This document shows positions 16,427 to 25,457 of a stretch of DNA of 64,000 bases, one piece after another. The translations under genes and the position numbers were made by a program. This DNA comes from JAVSMW01 sp032027005 (GTDB lineage: Bacteria; Bacillota; Thermincolia; Thermincolales; UBA2595). Position 1 is the first letter of the stretch; every line of letters begins with the position of its first letter. Location of the stretch: NCBI GenBank assembly GCA_032027005.1, contig JAVSMW010000003.1:62001-126000 (forward strand), written 5' to 3'. The notes under the pieces are model-generated. The model was not told the origin of the DNA, did no database searches, and worked only from the letters and a program-made list of their open reading frames with translations.

Positions 16427-16521
16427 AATGCATCTTCCTCCCTCAACCAGAGTACTTGCAATTTTTATGCCAAGTCTCAAAACCACTAATTTCGCCAGCT
16501 TCAAATGGTATGTATTATAAA

Positions 16522-16552
16522 AGGACAGCCCCTCAAAGGATGACTGTCCTAA
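16522..16552 (-). terminator. Terminator after the sigma-54 activator
   Basis: AGGACAG pairs with CTGTCCT across a 14-base loop, and on the minus strand it is followed by TTTTAT. It lies about 100 bases past the stop of the activator gene. Confidence 0.65.
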
Positions 16553-16654
16553 TTTTAAACACTTTGTGTCTCAGATCTTTTTATATTCCTGCTACAAGGG
16601 AATGATGTTTCATATTACTACAACGCTTCCGATTTCTCATTGTTAATACCATTG

Positions 16655-18619
16655 TTAGCCTAATGGTATGCGGAACTCCTCCAGTTTTCGGTAAAGAGTA
16701 CTCCGGGCAATCCCCAGCTCCATCGCAGCCCGCTTACGGTTGCCGCCGTGTTTTTGCAAGGCATTGATGATTGTATTGATTTCAGCTTCTTTGATAGAAG
16801 ATCCCACATAATTATTAGTGTATGTCCGGGCTAAGGATTCGGTTACATTTTGAGGCAAATGTTCCGGCTTGACCGATGTTCCGGTAATCAGATTAAGGCC
16901 TCTTTCCACGGTGTTCTGGAGTTCCCTGACATTCCCCGGCCATGAGTAATTTTTCAACATCTCTAAAGCTTCCGGGGCAATAGTCACCTGCCCCTTACCC
17001 AGGCGCTGCCCAATGTTCCTGGCAAAATGAAGTGCCAATAAAACAATATCACTCGTCCGCTGACGCAGGGGCGGTAACGCTATATTGATAACATTCAGGC
17101 GATAAAACAAGTCTTCCCGGAAATTCCCCTTGCTAACTTCTTCCTTTAAATTCCGGTTGGTTGCAGTGATTATCCGGACATCAACGGGGATAATCTCCTG
17201 ACCGCCAAGCCGGGTCACCTTTTTTTCCTCAATCACCCTCAGCAAATGTGCTTGTAATTCCAAAGGCATTTCGCCGATTTCATCAAGGAAAATAGTTCCG
17301 CCATCGGCAAATTCGAATTTCCCGGGATTCCCACCCCGGCGCGCCCCGGTAAAGGCACCTTCCACATAGCCAAATAACTCGCTGCCCATCAATTCCCGCG
17401 GTATAGCCGCACAGTTAATAGCTACAAAGGGAAACCTGGCCCGGTAACTTTCATTATGAATTGCCTGGGCAAAAACTTCCTTACCGGTACCGCTTTCACC
17501 GGTCAGCAAAACATGACTGGATGAAAGGGCGACCTTTCTGGCAGTAGAAATAACTTTTGTAAAAACCGGGTGTGCGCCGATTATATCTTTAAATGTCAGG
17601 TGAGCCTTGGCACCGCCAATCTGTTTTACCAGGCGGTTAACCCGGTCGGTTTCCGAAAAGACTAGAACCGTGCCTTTCTGCCCGACGGTTACAGCATGCA
17701 ATGTACTAACTGTTACCGTACATTTTATCCAAGTCTGATTTACCCTGAATTGGATAAACTCATCATTAGCAGGTTGTGACCTCCCAATCAGAGGCAGTAC
17801 CCTCTCCATGCCAGGCACTTTCTCAATCAGGCTTTCAAAGGTTGTTAACAGCCAGTCTGAATTTGTTAAGCCAAACATTTTTACTGCAATACTGTTTATA
17901 TGGGTAATCCGGTTATTTTTATCTAGAACCATCACGCCCTCGGAAAGTGACTCCATAATCGCCTCTTTAAAATTGCTTTCCTGCTGTAAGCGCAGCTGTT
18001 TTTCGATGGAACTTGCGGTGGAGATAACCATTCCCAAGGTGTGCGGGTGAGCTTTGCGATAACTCCCTGTCATATTCAAACATCCGATAATCTGTCCCTG
18101 CGGGTCGCGAATGGGGGCGCCTGAGCAGGTTGCATTATGAGCAGCCAGACTCCAGTGCTGAGGACCGATAATCTGAATGGGCTCCCCTGTCACTAAAGGT
18201 GTCCCCACCCCGTTAGTCCCTAACAAATCTTCGGCCCAACAGGCCTCAACAGTGAGGTTTGATAATTTACCAAACTCAAAAGCCGCCTCATCCCCATGAG
18301 CTTCTAAAATATAACCATCCTGATCAGCCAAAACGACCAGAAACTCTGAGCCAGCCACCAGTTTTGCCATCCTTTCCAGCATCGGACTGGCAATTGATAA
18401 CAATTCCGCCTGTTGAGCCTTCCGTTCTCTTAACTCCCTCGGAGAAGCTAAATAGGGGTTAGTTTTCAGAAAAGGGTCAACCCCTTTTTCTATGCACTTT
18501 GCCCATGAGCTGACAATAGGCAGAGGCAGCTCCTCGGAAATAACCCCGGTGGTAGTGGCCGCCTTCCAGAATGATCTTAACTTAAGCCATTGTTCCTCCA
18601 AACTGCTCCCTCCTAACAC
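16655..18619 (-). CDS. AcoR-like sigma-54-dependent transcription activator
   Basis: This 654-residue protein has an N-terminal GAF-type sensor region (about 60-200, with LGTNGVGTPLVTGEPI). A PAS domain (about 215-320, AIMESLSEGVMVLDKNN) and a central AAA+ domain follow, with Walker A GESGTGKE and the sigma-54 contact loop GAFTGA. The C-terminus carries a Fis-type HTH (GGNRKRAAMELGIARSTLYRKL). It activates promoters read by sigma-54 RNA polymerase. The acyl-CoA operon next door has a matching -24/-12 promoter at 26292-26309, so this protein very likely controls it. The ligand may be a fatty acid, acyl-CoA or related compound. Confidence 0.93.
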   Translation of the reverse strand: MLGGSSLEEQWLKLRSFWKAATTTGVISEELPLPIVSSWAKCIEKGVDPFLKTNPYLASPRELRERKAQQAELLSIASPMLERMAKLVAGSEFLVVLADQDGYILEAHGDEAAFEFGKLSNLTVEACWAEDLLGTNGVGTPLVTGEPIQIIGPQHWSLAAHNATCSGAPIRDPQGQIIGCLNMTGSYRKAHPHTLGMVISTASSIEKQLRLQQESNFKEAIMESLSEGVMVLDKNNRITHINSIAVKMFGLTNSDWLLTTFESLIEKVPGMERVLPLIGRSQPANDEFIQFRVNQTWIKCTVTVSTLHAVTVGQKGTVLVFSETDRVNRLVKQIGGAKAHLTFKDIIGAHPVFTKVISTARKVALSSSHVLLTGESGTGKEVFAQAIHNESYRARFPFVAINCAAIPRELMGSELFGYVEGAFTGARRGGNPGKFEFADGGTIFLDEIGEMPLELQAHLLRVIEEKKVTRLGGQEIIPVDVRIITATNRNLKEEVSKGNFREDLFYRLNVINIALPPLRQRTSDIVLLALHFARNIGQRLGKGQVTIAPEALEMLKNYSWPGNVRELQNTVERGLNLITGTSVKPEHLPQNVTESLARTYTNNYVGSSIKEAEINTIINALQKHGGNRKRAAMELGIARSTLYRKLEEFRIPLG

Positions 18620-19030
18620 TAGGGCTGTAAACCACCACCTGAGCAGACCCCATGCCGCTAGCGCGGCACCATCAGATGATGAAAGATAAAATTTATCCGC
18701 GGCAGATTTTTAGTTTTTTTTAAATACTTCAGAGAAGCAAAAGAAACGGAAACCTTATTATAAAAATATCTTTAATCAAAAGCTTTGTCAAGACTTATAC
18801 CAATAAGGCTTACCTGCCAATTACTGGCGAGGTAAGCCCGAAGGCTGCTGAAAATCCCCGTCTAGCTTTGTCGCTCAGATTTGACAAGGTCCTCAACGTA
18901 CGATTAGTACGCCTCCGGCCTTGTCAAATCTGGCTTCGCGCTATACAGGTTTTTGAACAGCCTGCTCAAAAAAGTATTTGTCATTCTCAATTTCAACTAC
19001 CCTAGGGTGACGGGCCAACCAGGACCGGAT
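18620..19030. other. Intergenic region with long hairpin
   Basis: No gene is seen between the activator and the end of the acyl-CoA operon. The left part is AT-rich and probably contains the activator promoter. The right part carries a long inverted repeat, listed separately. Confidence 0.5.
18843..18962. repeat. Long imperfect hairpin with 14-bp perfect core
   Basis: CAGATTTGACAAGG (18876-18889) pairs exactly with CCTTGTCAAATCTG (18919-18932). The flanks (GGCTGCTGAAAATCC and a TTTTTGAACAGCC relative) extend the pairing, giving about 120 bases of folded sequence after the last gene of the acyl-CoA operon. It may be a transcription end structure or an intergenic repeat. Confidence 0.55.
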
Positions 19031-19873
19031 CTAGTACTTATAGAAGCCCTCTCCTGTCTTCCGGCCTAAATGGCCTGCTCGCACCATTTGCTTCAGCAGA
19101 GGAGCGACCTTAAACTTAGGACCAAACTCTTCCTCCAGAATGCCGAGGACAAATACGATAACATCAATACCCACTAAATCCATGAGGGCGCAAGGGCCCT
19201 GTGGCATATTGGTGCAGTAGATCATTCCGTCGTCAACATCTTTAGGGCTGTTGCCATCCATGACACAGTAAGCTGCTTCATTTAAATAAGCATTTAGGAT
19301 CCGGCTGGTAATAAATCCCGCGTAATCCACTGCAACCACCGGCACTTTACCAATGCTCCTGGTAAACTCAAGGGCCGTATCAATGGTTTCCTGAGATGTG
19401 ACCCGGCCTTTAATCAATTCTACACCTTTCATAATTGGCACAGGATTCATAAAATGAATACCTATCACTTGCTCAGGACGCTTGGTTGCGGCTGCAATTG
19501 CAGTAATAGGGAGAGAAGAGGTATTTGACCCTAAAATTGCATGGGCCGGAGCCAGCTTATCGAGTTCTTCAAAAATCTTAACTTTCAGGTCAAGTCTCTC
19601 AGGTACAGCCTCAATAATTAAATCAGCATCAGATACTACATCCATTGAAGTCGCGGTAGTAATACGGCCAAGAATGGCGTCCTTATCTTCGGCACTGATT
19701 TTATTTTTTTCAACCAGCTTGGATAAGCTTTTTTCAATGGTTTTCATTCCCTTAGCCAATACTTCATCATTAATATCGCGCATAACCACCTGATATCCGG
19801 CCTGCGCAGTAACCTGGACAATGCCATTACCCATCGTCCCGGCACCCAAAACAACAACTTTATTTATTTTCAA
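19031..19873 (-). CDS. 3-hydroxyacyl-CoA (3-hydroxybutyryl-CoA) dehydrogenase
   Basis: The 280-residue protein has the NAD-binding motif GAGTMGNGI at residues 10-18 and the family stretches SNTSSLPIT, IHFMNPVPIMKGVELI and GRKTGEGFY. Its length is that of single-domain Hbd/PaaH enzymes. It oxidises (S)-3-hydroxyacyl-CoA to 3-ketoacyl-CoA with NAD. It is the last gene of the eight-gene minus-strand operon and sits beside thiolase, hydratase and acyl-CoA dehydrogenase genes. Confidence 0.93.
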   Translation of the reverse strand: MKINKVVVLGAGTMGNGIVQVTAQAGYQVVMRDINDEVLAKGMKTIEKSLSKLVEKNKISAEDKDAILGRITTATSMDVVSDADLIIEAVPERLDLKVKIFEELDKLAPAHAILGSNTSSLPITAIAAATKRPEQVIGIHFMNPVPIMKGVELIKGRVTSQETIDTALEFTRSIGKVPVVAVDYAGFITSRILNAYLNEAAYCVMDGNSPKDVDDGMIYCTNMPQGPCALMDLVGIDVIVFVLGILEEEFGPKFKVAPLLKQMVRAGHLGRKTGEGFYKY

Positions 19874-19900
19874 GTTAATTCCTCCCTTACTTTAGGTTTC

Positions 19901-21082
19901 TTACATAGCTTCAATAATGACAGTCATTCCCATGCCACCGCCTGAGCACAGGGTGGCCAATCCTGTTTTTAAGCTACGCTTCTGCAGCTCATGCAGCAAA
20001 GTCACAACCAGTCTGATGGCCGAACACCCAACCGGATGCCCTAAGGCAATCCCGCTGCCATTAACATTGGTAATATTCCTGTCCAGCCCCAATTCCTTTT
20101 CTACAGCTAAATACTGAGCAGCAAAAGCCTCATTGACTTCAAAGAGATCAATATCGCCCATCGATAAACCGGCTTTTTCCATGGCCTTGCGGCTTGAAGG
20201 AACAGGGCCAATCCCCATAATATCGGGATCCACCCCGGCTACAGCATAAGAAACTAAGCGTGCCAGCGGTTTAATCCCTAATCTTTCAGCAGTTTTCTTG
20301 GCCATTAGCATTACACCTGCTGAACCATCATTGATTCCGGAGGCATTTCCGGCAGTAACTGTTCCACCCTTCTGGAAAGAAGGCTTTAATTTGGCCAGGC
20401 TTTCCATCGTTACATTATCTTTTGGATATTCATCCTGATCAACAATCTTCGGATCACCTTTGCGCTGCGGAATAGCAACCGGAACTATTTCATCCTTGAA
20501 GCGGCCGCTTTTAATTGCGGCCATGGCCCGGGCCTGGCTTTGCACCGCTATTTCATCCTGCTCTTCACGGGTGATTTCATATTTTTGGGCCAGGTTTTCA
20601 GCAGTAAGACCCATACCAATGCCTGTACCCAATTGGGTTAGGCCGTCCCACATGGCGTCCCGCATTTCGATGTGCCCCATCCGGGCGCCCCATCTGACTT
20701 CATCAACGGTGTAGGGAACATTACTCATACTTTCGGTTCCCCCAGCTAAGATTACTTCCGCATCACCGCATTTAATAGCTTGCGCGCCCATGACCATACT
20801 TGCAATCGAGGATGTGCAGGTCCGGTGTACAGTTATGCCCGGCACTTCCACCGGAATGCCTGCCTGCAGCGAAGCTACCCGGGCTAAGTTGGTCTCGTCT
20901 TTGGTGCGCTGGTAGCAGCACCCCCAAATAACATCATCAATCATGGCAGGGTCAACACCTGACCGGCGGATTAATTCCTGCATTACCGGCACCGTCAGCG
21001 CAGGTGCTCTGAGTTCCTTGAATACTCCTCCATAAGTCCCGATCGCAGTACGAGTCGCCGCAACAATTACAACATCATCCAT
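19901..21082 (-). CDS. Acetyl-CoA C-acyltransferase (thiolase, 1)
   Basis: The 393-residue thiolase has the nucleophilic Cys89 (HRTCTSS), the NEAFAAQ motif, the GHPVGCSA motif and a C-terminal Cys in CSGGGMG, all complete. It cleaves 3-ketoacyl-CoA with CoA, or runs the reverse condensation. It lies 27 bases upstream of the dehydrogenase gene. A second, diverged thiolase in the same operon suggests different chain-length or branching preferences. Confidence 0.93.
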   Translation of the reverse strand: MDDVVIVAATRTAIGTYGGVFKELRAPALTVPVMQELIRRSGVDPAMIDDVIWGCCYQRTKDETNLARVASLQAGIPVEVPGITVHRTCTSSIASMVMGAQAIKCGDAEVILAGGTESMSNVPYTVDEVRWGARMGHIEMRDAMWDGLTQLGTGIGMGLTAENLAQKYEITREEQDEIAVQSQARAMAAIKSGRFKDEIVPVAIPQRKGDPKIVDQDEYPKDNVTMESLAKLKPSFQKGGTVTAGNASGINDGSAGVMLMAKKTAERLGIKPLARLVSYAVAGVDPDIMGIGPVPSSRKAMEKAGLSMGDIDLFEVNEAFAAQYLAVEKELGLDRNITNVNGSGIALGHPVGCSAIRLVVTLLHELQKRSLKTGLATLCSGGGMGMTVIIEAM

Positions 21083-21123
21083 TTTTCTTTCTCCCCCTTG
21101 ACGTGCCGGTTTTTCCCAGCAGG

Positions 21124-21549
21124 TTATTTCCCGTACAGAACTAAGGCTTCACCATCTAAAACTACTGTCCCTTCCTGATTTGAACAAATAGTTTTTAACT
21201 TCACAAAATTCCTCGCGGTAATTTTCTCAGTAATTTCAACTTCAGTCGTAATGGTATCGCCTAAATACACCGGAGCTTTAAAATTAAGTGTTTGGGACAA
21301 ATAAATTGTCCCCGGACCTGGCAGTTTGGTCCCAATCACCCTTGATACCAGGCTTGCAGCAAGCATCCCATGGGCTATTCGCTTTTTAAAACGTGTGGTT
21401 TGGGCAAAAGCCTCATCAACATGCACCGGATTATAATCACCGCTCACTTCAGCAAAAAGATTTACATCCTGTTCGGTAACCGTTTTCTCTACTGAGGCTT
21501 TATCGCCAACTGCCAGCTCAGCAAAACTCCTGCTTTTTTCTTCTCCCAT
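21124..21549 (-). CDS. MaoC-family (R)-specific enoyl-CoA hydratase
   Basis: The 141-residue hot-dog protein has the hydratase motif GDYNPVHVDEAFA, with catalytic Asp and His, and GMLAASLVSRVIG. It is in the size range of PhaJ-type hydratases. It adds water to trans-2-enoyl-CoA to give the (R)-3-hydroxy ester. Together with the crotonase-family gene (25458) the operon has both stereochemical options, perhaps to allow epimerisation or to feed different substrates. Confidence 0.88.
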   Translation of the reverse strand: MGEEKSRSFAELAVGDKASVEKTVTEQDVNLFAEVSGDYNPVHVDEAFAQTTRFKKRIAHGMLAASLVSRVIGTKLPGPGTIYLSQTLNFKAPVYLGDTITTEVEITEKITARNFVKLKTICSNQEGTVVLDGEALVLYGK

Positions 21550-21603
21550 GCCCAGACCTCACTTTTCTCAGGAGTTAAAAACGCCTGTTTATCCTATCGT
21601 AAG

Positions 21604-21705
21604 ACTCCCACTTCTATAAGTGGGAGTGGTTCCCCGCACTCCGCTTCGGTGGGGGTTGACTCCCCCACCGAAGTCTCGATGTTCAACTTTAGTTGAACGA
21701 GTTCA
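21604..21705. repeat. Cluster of three short hairpins between operon genes
   Basis: ACTCCCACTT/AAGTGGGAGT, then CCGCTTCGGTGGGGG/CCCCCACCGAAG, and then GTTCAACTTTAGTTGAAC lie side by side between the VOC and MaoC genes. They resemble the dispersed palindromes found elsewhere in the window. Their position inside an operon suggests RNA processing or partial termination. Confidence 0.55.
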
Positions 21706-21709
21706 CTAC

Positions 21710-22138
21710 TTACTCTTTAAAATCCGGATTGTATACTTCGATTTGCACACCGTGAGTAGACTTGGGGTGAATAAAGTTAGCAGCACCAAAATTTCCTGTC
21801 AGCGGTTTTTCCAGGACAAAGGCAGCTCCGCCTTCCTTCATTTTATCCATATCTTCTTCAACATTGTCTGACCGCAGAGACAGCAGGAACACACCCTCAC
21901 CTTTGGATGCGACAAATTTACCAACTGAGGTATCCTCTTCACCGGCTATTAAATGAAGAGTAAAACCATCGAGATCAAAAGCAGCCCCTTTCAGTCCGGG
22001 AAAAGCAAAATCACCCCCACCCAGCATTTTAGCCGGTTTTTGGCCCAGCAGAGCAGTATATTTTTCAACTGCAGCGTCAAGATCCTTCACAGCAATATTC
22101 ATCCCATAAACACCTTTAATCACAAAAATCCCCTCCAA
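21710..22138 (-). CDS. VOC-family protein, methylmalonyl-CoA epimerase-like
   Basis: The 142-residue protein has two glyoxalase-type repeats and the epimerase-like ending HPKSTHGVQIEVYN. In methylmalonyl-CoA epimerases a similar HPKST segment lies at the active site. The usual N-terminal metal His (DHIGIAV) is replaced here by YGMNIAV, so metal binding or activity may differ. It sits inside the acyl-CoA operon, where it may epimerise a branched acyl-CoA or play another VOC role. The exact reaction is uncertain. Confidence 0.72.
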   Translation of the reverse strand: MEGIFVIKGVYGMNIAVKDLDAAVEKYTALLGQKPAKMLGGGDFAFPGLKGAAFDLDGFTLHLIAGEEDTSVGKFVASKGEGVFLLSLRSDNVEEDMDKMKEGGAAFVLEKPLTGNFGAANFIHPKSTHGVQIEVYNPDFKE

Positions 22139-22226
22139 ATAATTTTTTCTTAGTTTAATTAAAGTATATTTTGTAAACTAACGCAATCCTTTTTTAGTTC
22201 CCTTATCTCGTCTCCTTCCTCCCAGT

Positions 22227-23363
22227 CTACTTTAGCAGGAGATTTGCCACGACCTGACGCTGAATCTGATTGGTCCCTTCATAAATCTGGGTAATTTTCG
22301 CATCCCGCATCAGCTTTTCCATGGGATAGTCTTTCATATAGCCATAGCCGCCGAAGATTTGCAGGGCATCCACCGTTACCTTCATGGCAGTATCACTGGC
22401 TACACATTTGCAAGTTGCGCTCAGCATGCTGTCGACCTTCCCGGCATCGATTTTGGCAGCTGCCTGCCAGACCAGAGAGCGGGAGGCCAGGACGGCCATG
22501 ACCATATCTGCCAGCATAAATTGAATTGCCTGATGCTCAGCAATGGGCTTCCCGAACTGAGTCCGCATTTTGGCATATTCAACTGCCTCATCAATGGCCC
22601 GCTGGGCAACACCGACAGCCCCGGCAGCAATTGTGGGCCGTGTAATGTCCAGGGTTTTCATGGCAATCTTAAATCCATCACCCTCCTTGCCCAGAAGGTT
22701 TTCAGCCGGTACTTTCACATCTTCAATGATCACTTCACCAATATGTGAGGCCCTGTCGCCCATTTTGTCTTCTTTCTTACCCATGGAAAGACCTGGAGTA
22801 TCCCCCGGGACCAGGAAGGCTGATAAGCCTTTGAGGCCCTTTTCCCTGTCCGTGCTGGCGAAGATAGTGTAGAGATCGGCAATCCCGCCGTGGGTGATAA
22901 AACACTTAGTGCCATTTAATACGTAGTCATTACCTACTTTTTTGGCTACAGTTTTAACAGCACTGGCATCAGACCCGGCATTAGGCTCTGTTAAGCAAAA
23001 AGCAGCCAGTTTGGCAGTTTCCGCATAAGGCGGCAGAATCCTTTGCTTTTGCTCCTCACTTCCGGCGATCAAAATCGGTGTCGTCGCCAGGGCTGTTCCG
23101 GCGAAGGCCCCGTAAATTCCCAAACAACCATAGGCAAGTTCTTCAAAAACCAGACACTCGGTAAAATGATCCAGGCCCTGTCCGCCGTATTGCTCAGGAA
23201 TGTTCATGTTCCACATCCCGATTTCATTGGCCTTGTTTATGATCGGCCATGGCATTTGCGCACTCCGGTCATACTCAGCGGCTACAGGGATGATTTCTTT
23301 CTTGGCAAAATCCCGTGCCAGTTTTCGGATTTCTATCTGTTCATCATCAAGTTCAAAATCCAC
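22227..23363 (-). CDS. Acyl-CoA dehydrogenase (short/branched-chain type)
   Basis: The 378-residue FAD enzyme has the ACAD signatures CLTEPNAGSDASA and FGKPIAEHQAIQFMLADM. The catalytic glutamate lies in QIYEGTNQIQRQV near the C-terminus, the position used in short-chain ACADs. It oxidises acyl-CoA to trans-2-enoyl-CoA, passing electrons to ETF, which is not encoded in the window. It follows a thiolase by a short gap in the same operon. Confidence 0.93.
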   Translation of the reverse strand: MDFELDDEQIEIRKLARDFAKKEIIPVAAEYDRSAQMPWPIINKANEIGMWNMNIPEQYGGQGLDHFTECLVFEELAYGCLGIYGAFAGTALATTPILIAGSEEQKQRILPPYAETAKLAAFCLTEPNAGSDASAVKTVAKKVGNDYVLNGTKCFITHGGIADLYTIFASTDREKGLKGLSAFLVPGDTPGLSMGKKEDKMGDRASHIGEVIIEDVKVPAENLLGKEGDGFKIAMKTLDITRPTIAAGAVGVAQRAIDEAVEYAKMRTQFGKPIAEHQAIQFMLADMVMAVLASRSLVWQAAAKIDAGKVDSMLSATCKCVASDTAMKVTVDALQIFGGYGYMKDYPMEKLMRDAKITQIYEGTNQIQRQVVANLLLK

Positions 23364-23383
23364 AGGTCCTCCCCCTTTTTGCT

Positions 23384-24589
23384 TTAATCAACTTTGATAA
23401 TCATGGCAGTGCCCTGAGCCAAACCGCCGCAGATTGCCGCTACACCATACCCGCCGCCCCGGCGCCTAAGCTCATGAATCATGGTCATGACGATTCTGGC
23501 CCCGCTGGAAGTATTGGGATGGCCGATGGCAATGGCGCCACCGTTAACATTAAGTTTTTCTTTGGTATTTTTAAGATTTACCGGGTCTCCGCCGGCCAGC
23601 ATTTTGGCGCTGACCAGGGTCACAGCTGCAAAAGCTTCATTGATTTCAATCAGTTTCATATCATCGATGCCCAATGATGTCTTCTTCAATGCCGCCCGGA
23701 TGGCATTGGCAGGAGTTTCTGGCAAAAGATGCGGCTTCATGGCAATGCTGCTCGAGGCCACTATCGTCGCCATCACAGGTACCCCTGCGGCCTCGGCTTT
23801 TTCCCTGCTCATAATGATGACACTGGTTGCACCGTCATTCAGACCAGGGGCGTTACCGGCCGTACAGGTCGGGCTGCCATAAATCGGCGACAGTTTAGCC
23901 AGTTTTTCCATGGAAATATCAGCGCGGTACTGTTCGTCAATATTCAGGCTGATGGGGTCCCCCTTCTTCTGGGGAATAGCCAAAGGCATCATCTCTTGCT
24001 TAAACTTCCCGGCAGCGTGAGATGCACCATAGCGCTGATGGCTTATGAGTGCCCACTCGTCTTGCTCCTCACGGCTGACGCCATGCTCCAGAGCGACATT
24101 GCCGGCATCAACTGCTACAGGCGCGTAGTCCTTGTATCCTAACTCAAACAGGGGATCTTCCATGGTCACAGGGCCCATCCGGTGCCCGGCAAATCGCAGT
24201 TTTCTGAGAATCAGCGGCATCTGACTGAAGGTTGTGACCCCGCCGGCCAGGACCACATCTGATTCCCCGGCCTGAATGCTGGCAACCCCTAACCGCATTG
24301 CCTCCATCGCCGATGTACAGGCAGTATCCAGGGATACCGACGGTGTTTCCGGGGGCATTCCGGCCTTGATCAGAGTTTGCCTGGCAATTACCGGGGTATA
24401 AACATCTTTAAAGGTAACTGTATCACCGACACCCCAGAAAACATTATCTATTGTCCCTTCAAAACCGCTCCGGTTAATGGCCTCGCGCATAACCAGGGCA
24501 CCAAGGTCGACAGGCGTAAAGTCTTTCAGACTGCCCCCAAATTTCCCAAAAGGGGTTCTGGCAGCACTGACAATTACAACCTCTTTCAT
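23384..24589 (-). CDS. Acetyl-CoA C-acyltransferase (thiolase, 2)
   Basis: The 401-residue thiolase has the nucleophilic Cys91 (LDTACTSAMEA), the NEAFAAVT motif, the GHPNTSSG motif and CGGLAQG near the end. The third motif differs from the usual GHPxGxxG by NTSS, and the protein is diverged from the thiolase at 19901. That suggests a different acyl-CoA substrate. Confidence 0.9.
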   Translation of the reverse strand: MKEVVIVSAARTPFGKFGGSLKDFTPVDLGALVMREAINRSGFEGTIDNVFWGVGDTVTFKDVYTPVIARQTLIKAGMPPETPSVSLDTACTSAMEAMRLGVASIQAGESDVVLAGGVTTFSQMPLILRKLRFAGHRMGPVTMEDPLFELGYKDYAPVAVDAGNVALEHGVSREEQDEWALISHQRYGASHAAGKFKQEMMPLAIPQKKGDPISLNIDEQYRADISMEKLAKLSPIYGSPTCTAGNAPGLNDGATSVIIMSREKAEAAGVPVMATIVASSSIAMKPHLLPETPANAIRAALKKTSLGIDDMKLIEINEAFAAVTLVSAKMLAGGDPVNLKNTKEKLNVNGGAIAIGHPNTSSGARIVMTMIHELRRRGGGYGVAAICGGLAQGTAMIIKVD

Positions 24590-24608
24590 TTATATCCCTC
24601 CAATTAAT

Positions 24609-25385
24609 TTAATGTATGGTCCATCCACCATCAACTACCAGCACCTGACCATAGACATAATCAGAGGCCTTTGATGCCAGGTATACAACCGCACCCTTGA
24701 GGTCATCTTCATTACCAAAACGGCCCGCCGGTATGTAGTCCAGGAATTCTGCGCGGTGCTTCTCGATATGCGCCTCAGCAATATGAGTCGGAAACCAGCC
24801 GGGCGAAATGGCATTTACATTCACTCCATGTGGAGCCCATTTTACCGCCAGGTCTCTGGTTAGATTGAGCATCGCCCCTTTGCTTGCGTTGTAGGCGGTA
24901 GCTTCCATAATATTGTTTTTCGCCCCGACCAGGCCAAATATCGATGAGATATTTATGATTTTTCCGCTGCCCTGCTTCTTCATAACCTTAAAAGCCTCTC
25001 TCGCAGCGATAAAACCTCCGGTCAGGTTAATATTAATCACTTGCTGCCATCTGTCAATTGGATATTCGTCTGCAGGCGATCCCCATGTGGTACCTGAGTT
25101 ATTGACTAAAATATCCAATCGGCCAAATTTCCGTTCGGTCTCTTTGACCAGATTAGCTATATCCTCCTCTTTACCTAAATCACATTTTACAGGAATAGCT
25201 TCAATTCCATATGTTTTCTTAATTTCAGAAGCTGCCTCTGCGCAGCGTTCTACCTTGCGGGCAGCAAGGACTACGTTTGCCCCAAACTCAGCCAAAGCAT
25301 CGGCCATTTGTCGACCCAGCCCGGTGGCACCACCGGTGATTACCGCTGTTTTACCGGAGAGGTTGAACAAATCTTTCAAATTCAT
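24609..25385 (-). CDS. Short-chain dehydrogenase/reductase
   Basis: The 258-residue protein has the SDR nucleotide motif TGGATGLGRQ, the NNSGTT motif and the catalytic YxxxK (YNASKG) preceded by a Ser in NISSIFG. It is of the classical FabG/gluconate 5-dehydrogenase type. In this operon it probably oxidises or reduces a hydroxyacyl-CoA or an alcohol intermediate; the exact substrate cannot be read. Confidence 0.9.
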   Translation of the reverse strand: MNLKDLFNLSGKTAVITGGATGLGRQMADALAEFGANVVLAARKVERCAEAASEIKKTYGIEAIPVKCDLGKEEDIANLVKETERKFGRLDILVNNSGTTWGSPADEYPIDRWQQVININLTGGFIAAREAFKVMKKQGSGKIINISSIFGLVGAKNNIMEATAYNASKGAMLNLTRDLAVKWAPHGVNVNAISPGWFPTHIAEAHIEKHRAEFLDYIPAGRFGNEDDLKGAVVYLASKASDYVYGQVLVVDGGWTIH

Positions 25386-25457
25386 AACTACTAACCACCT
25401 TTAATCTCATAACATACTTTTTGTTTCTTTGCTTTGGGGTGCCCTGCTCTGCAATTC

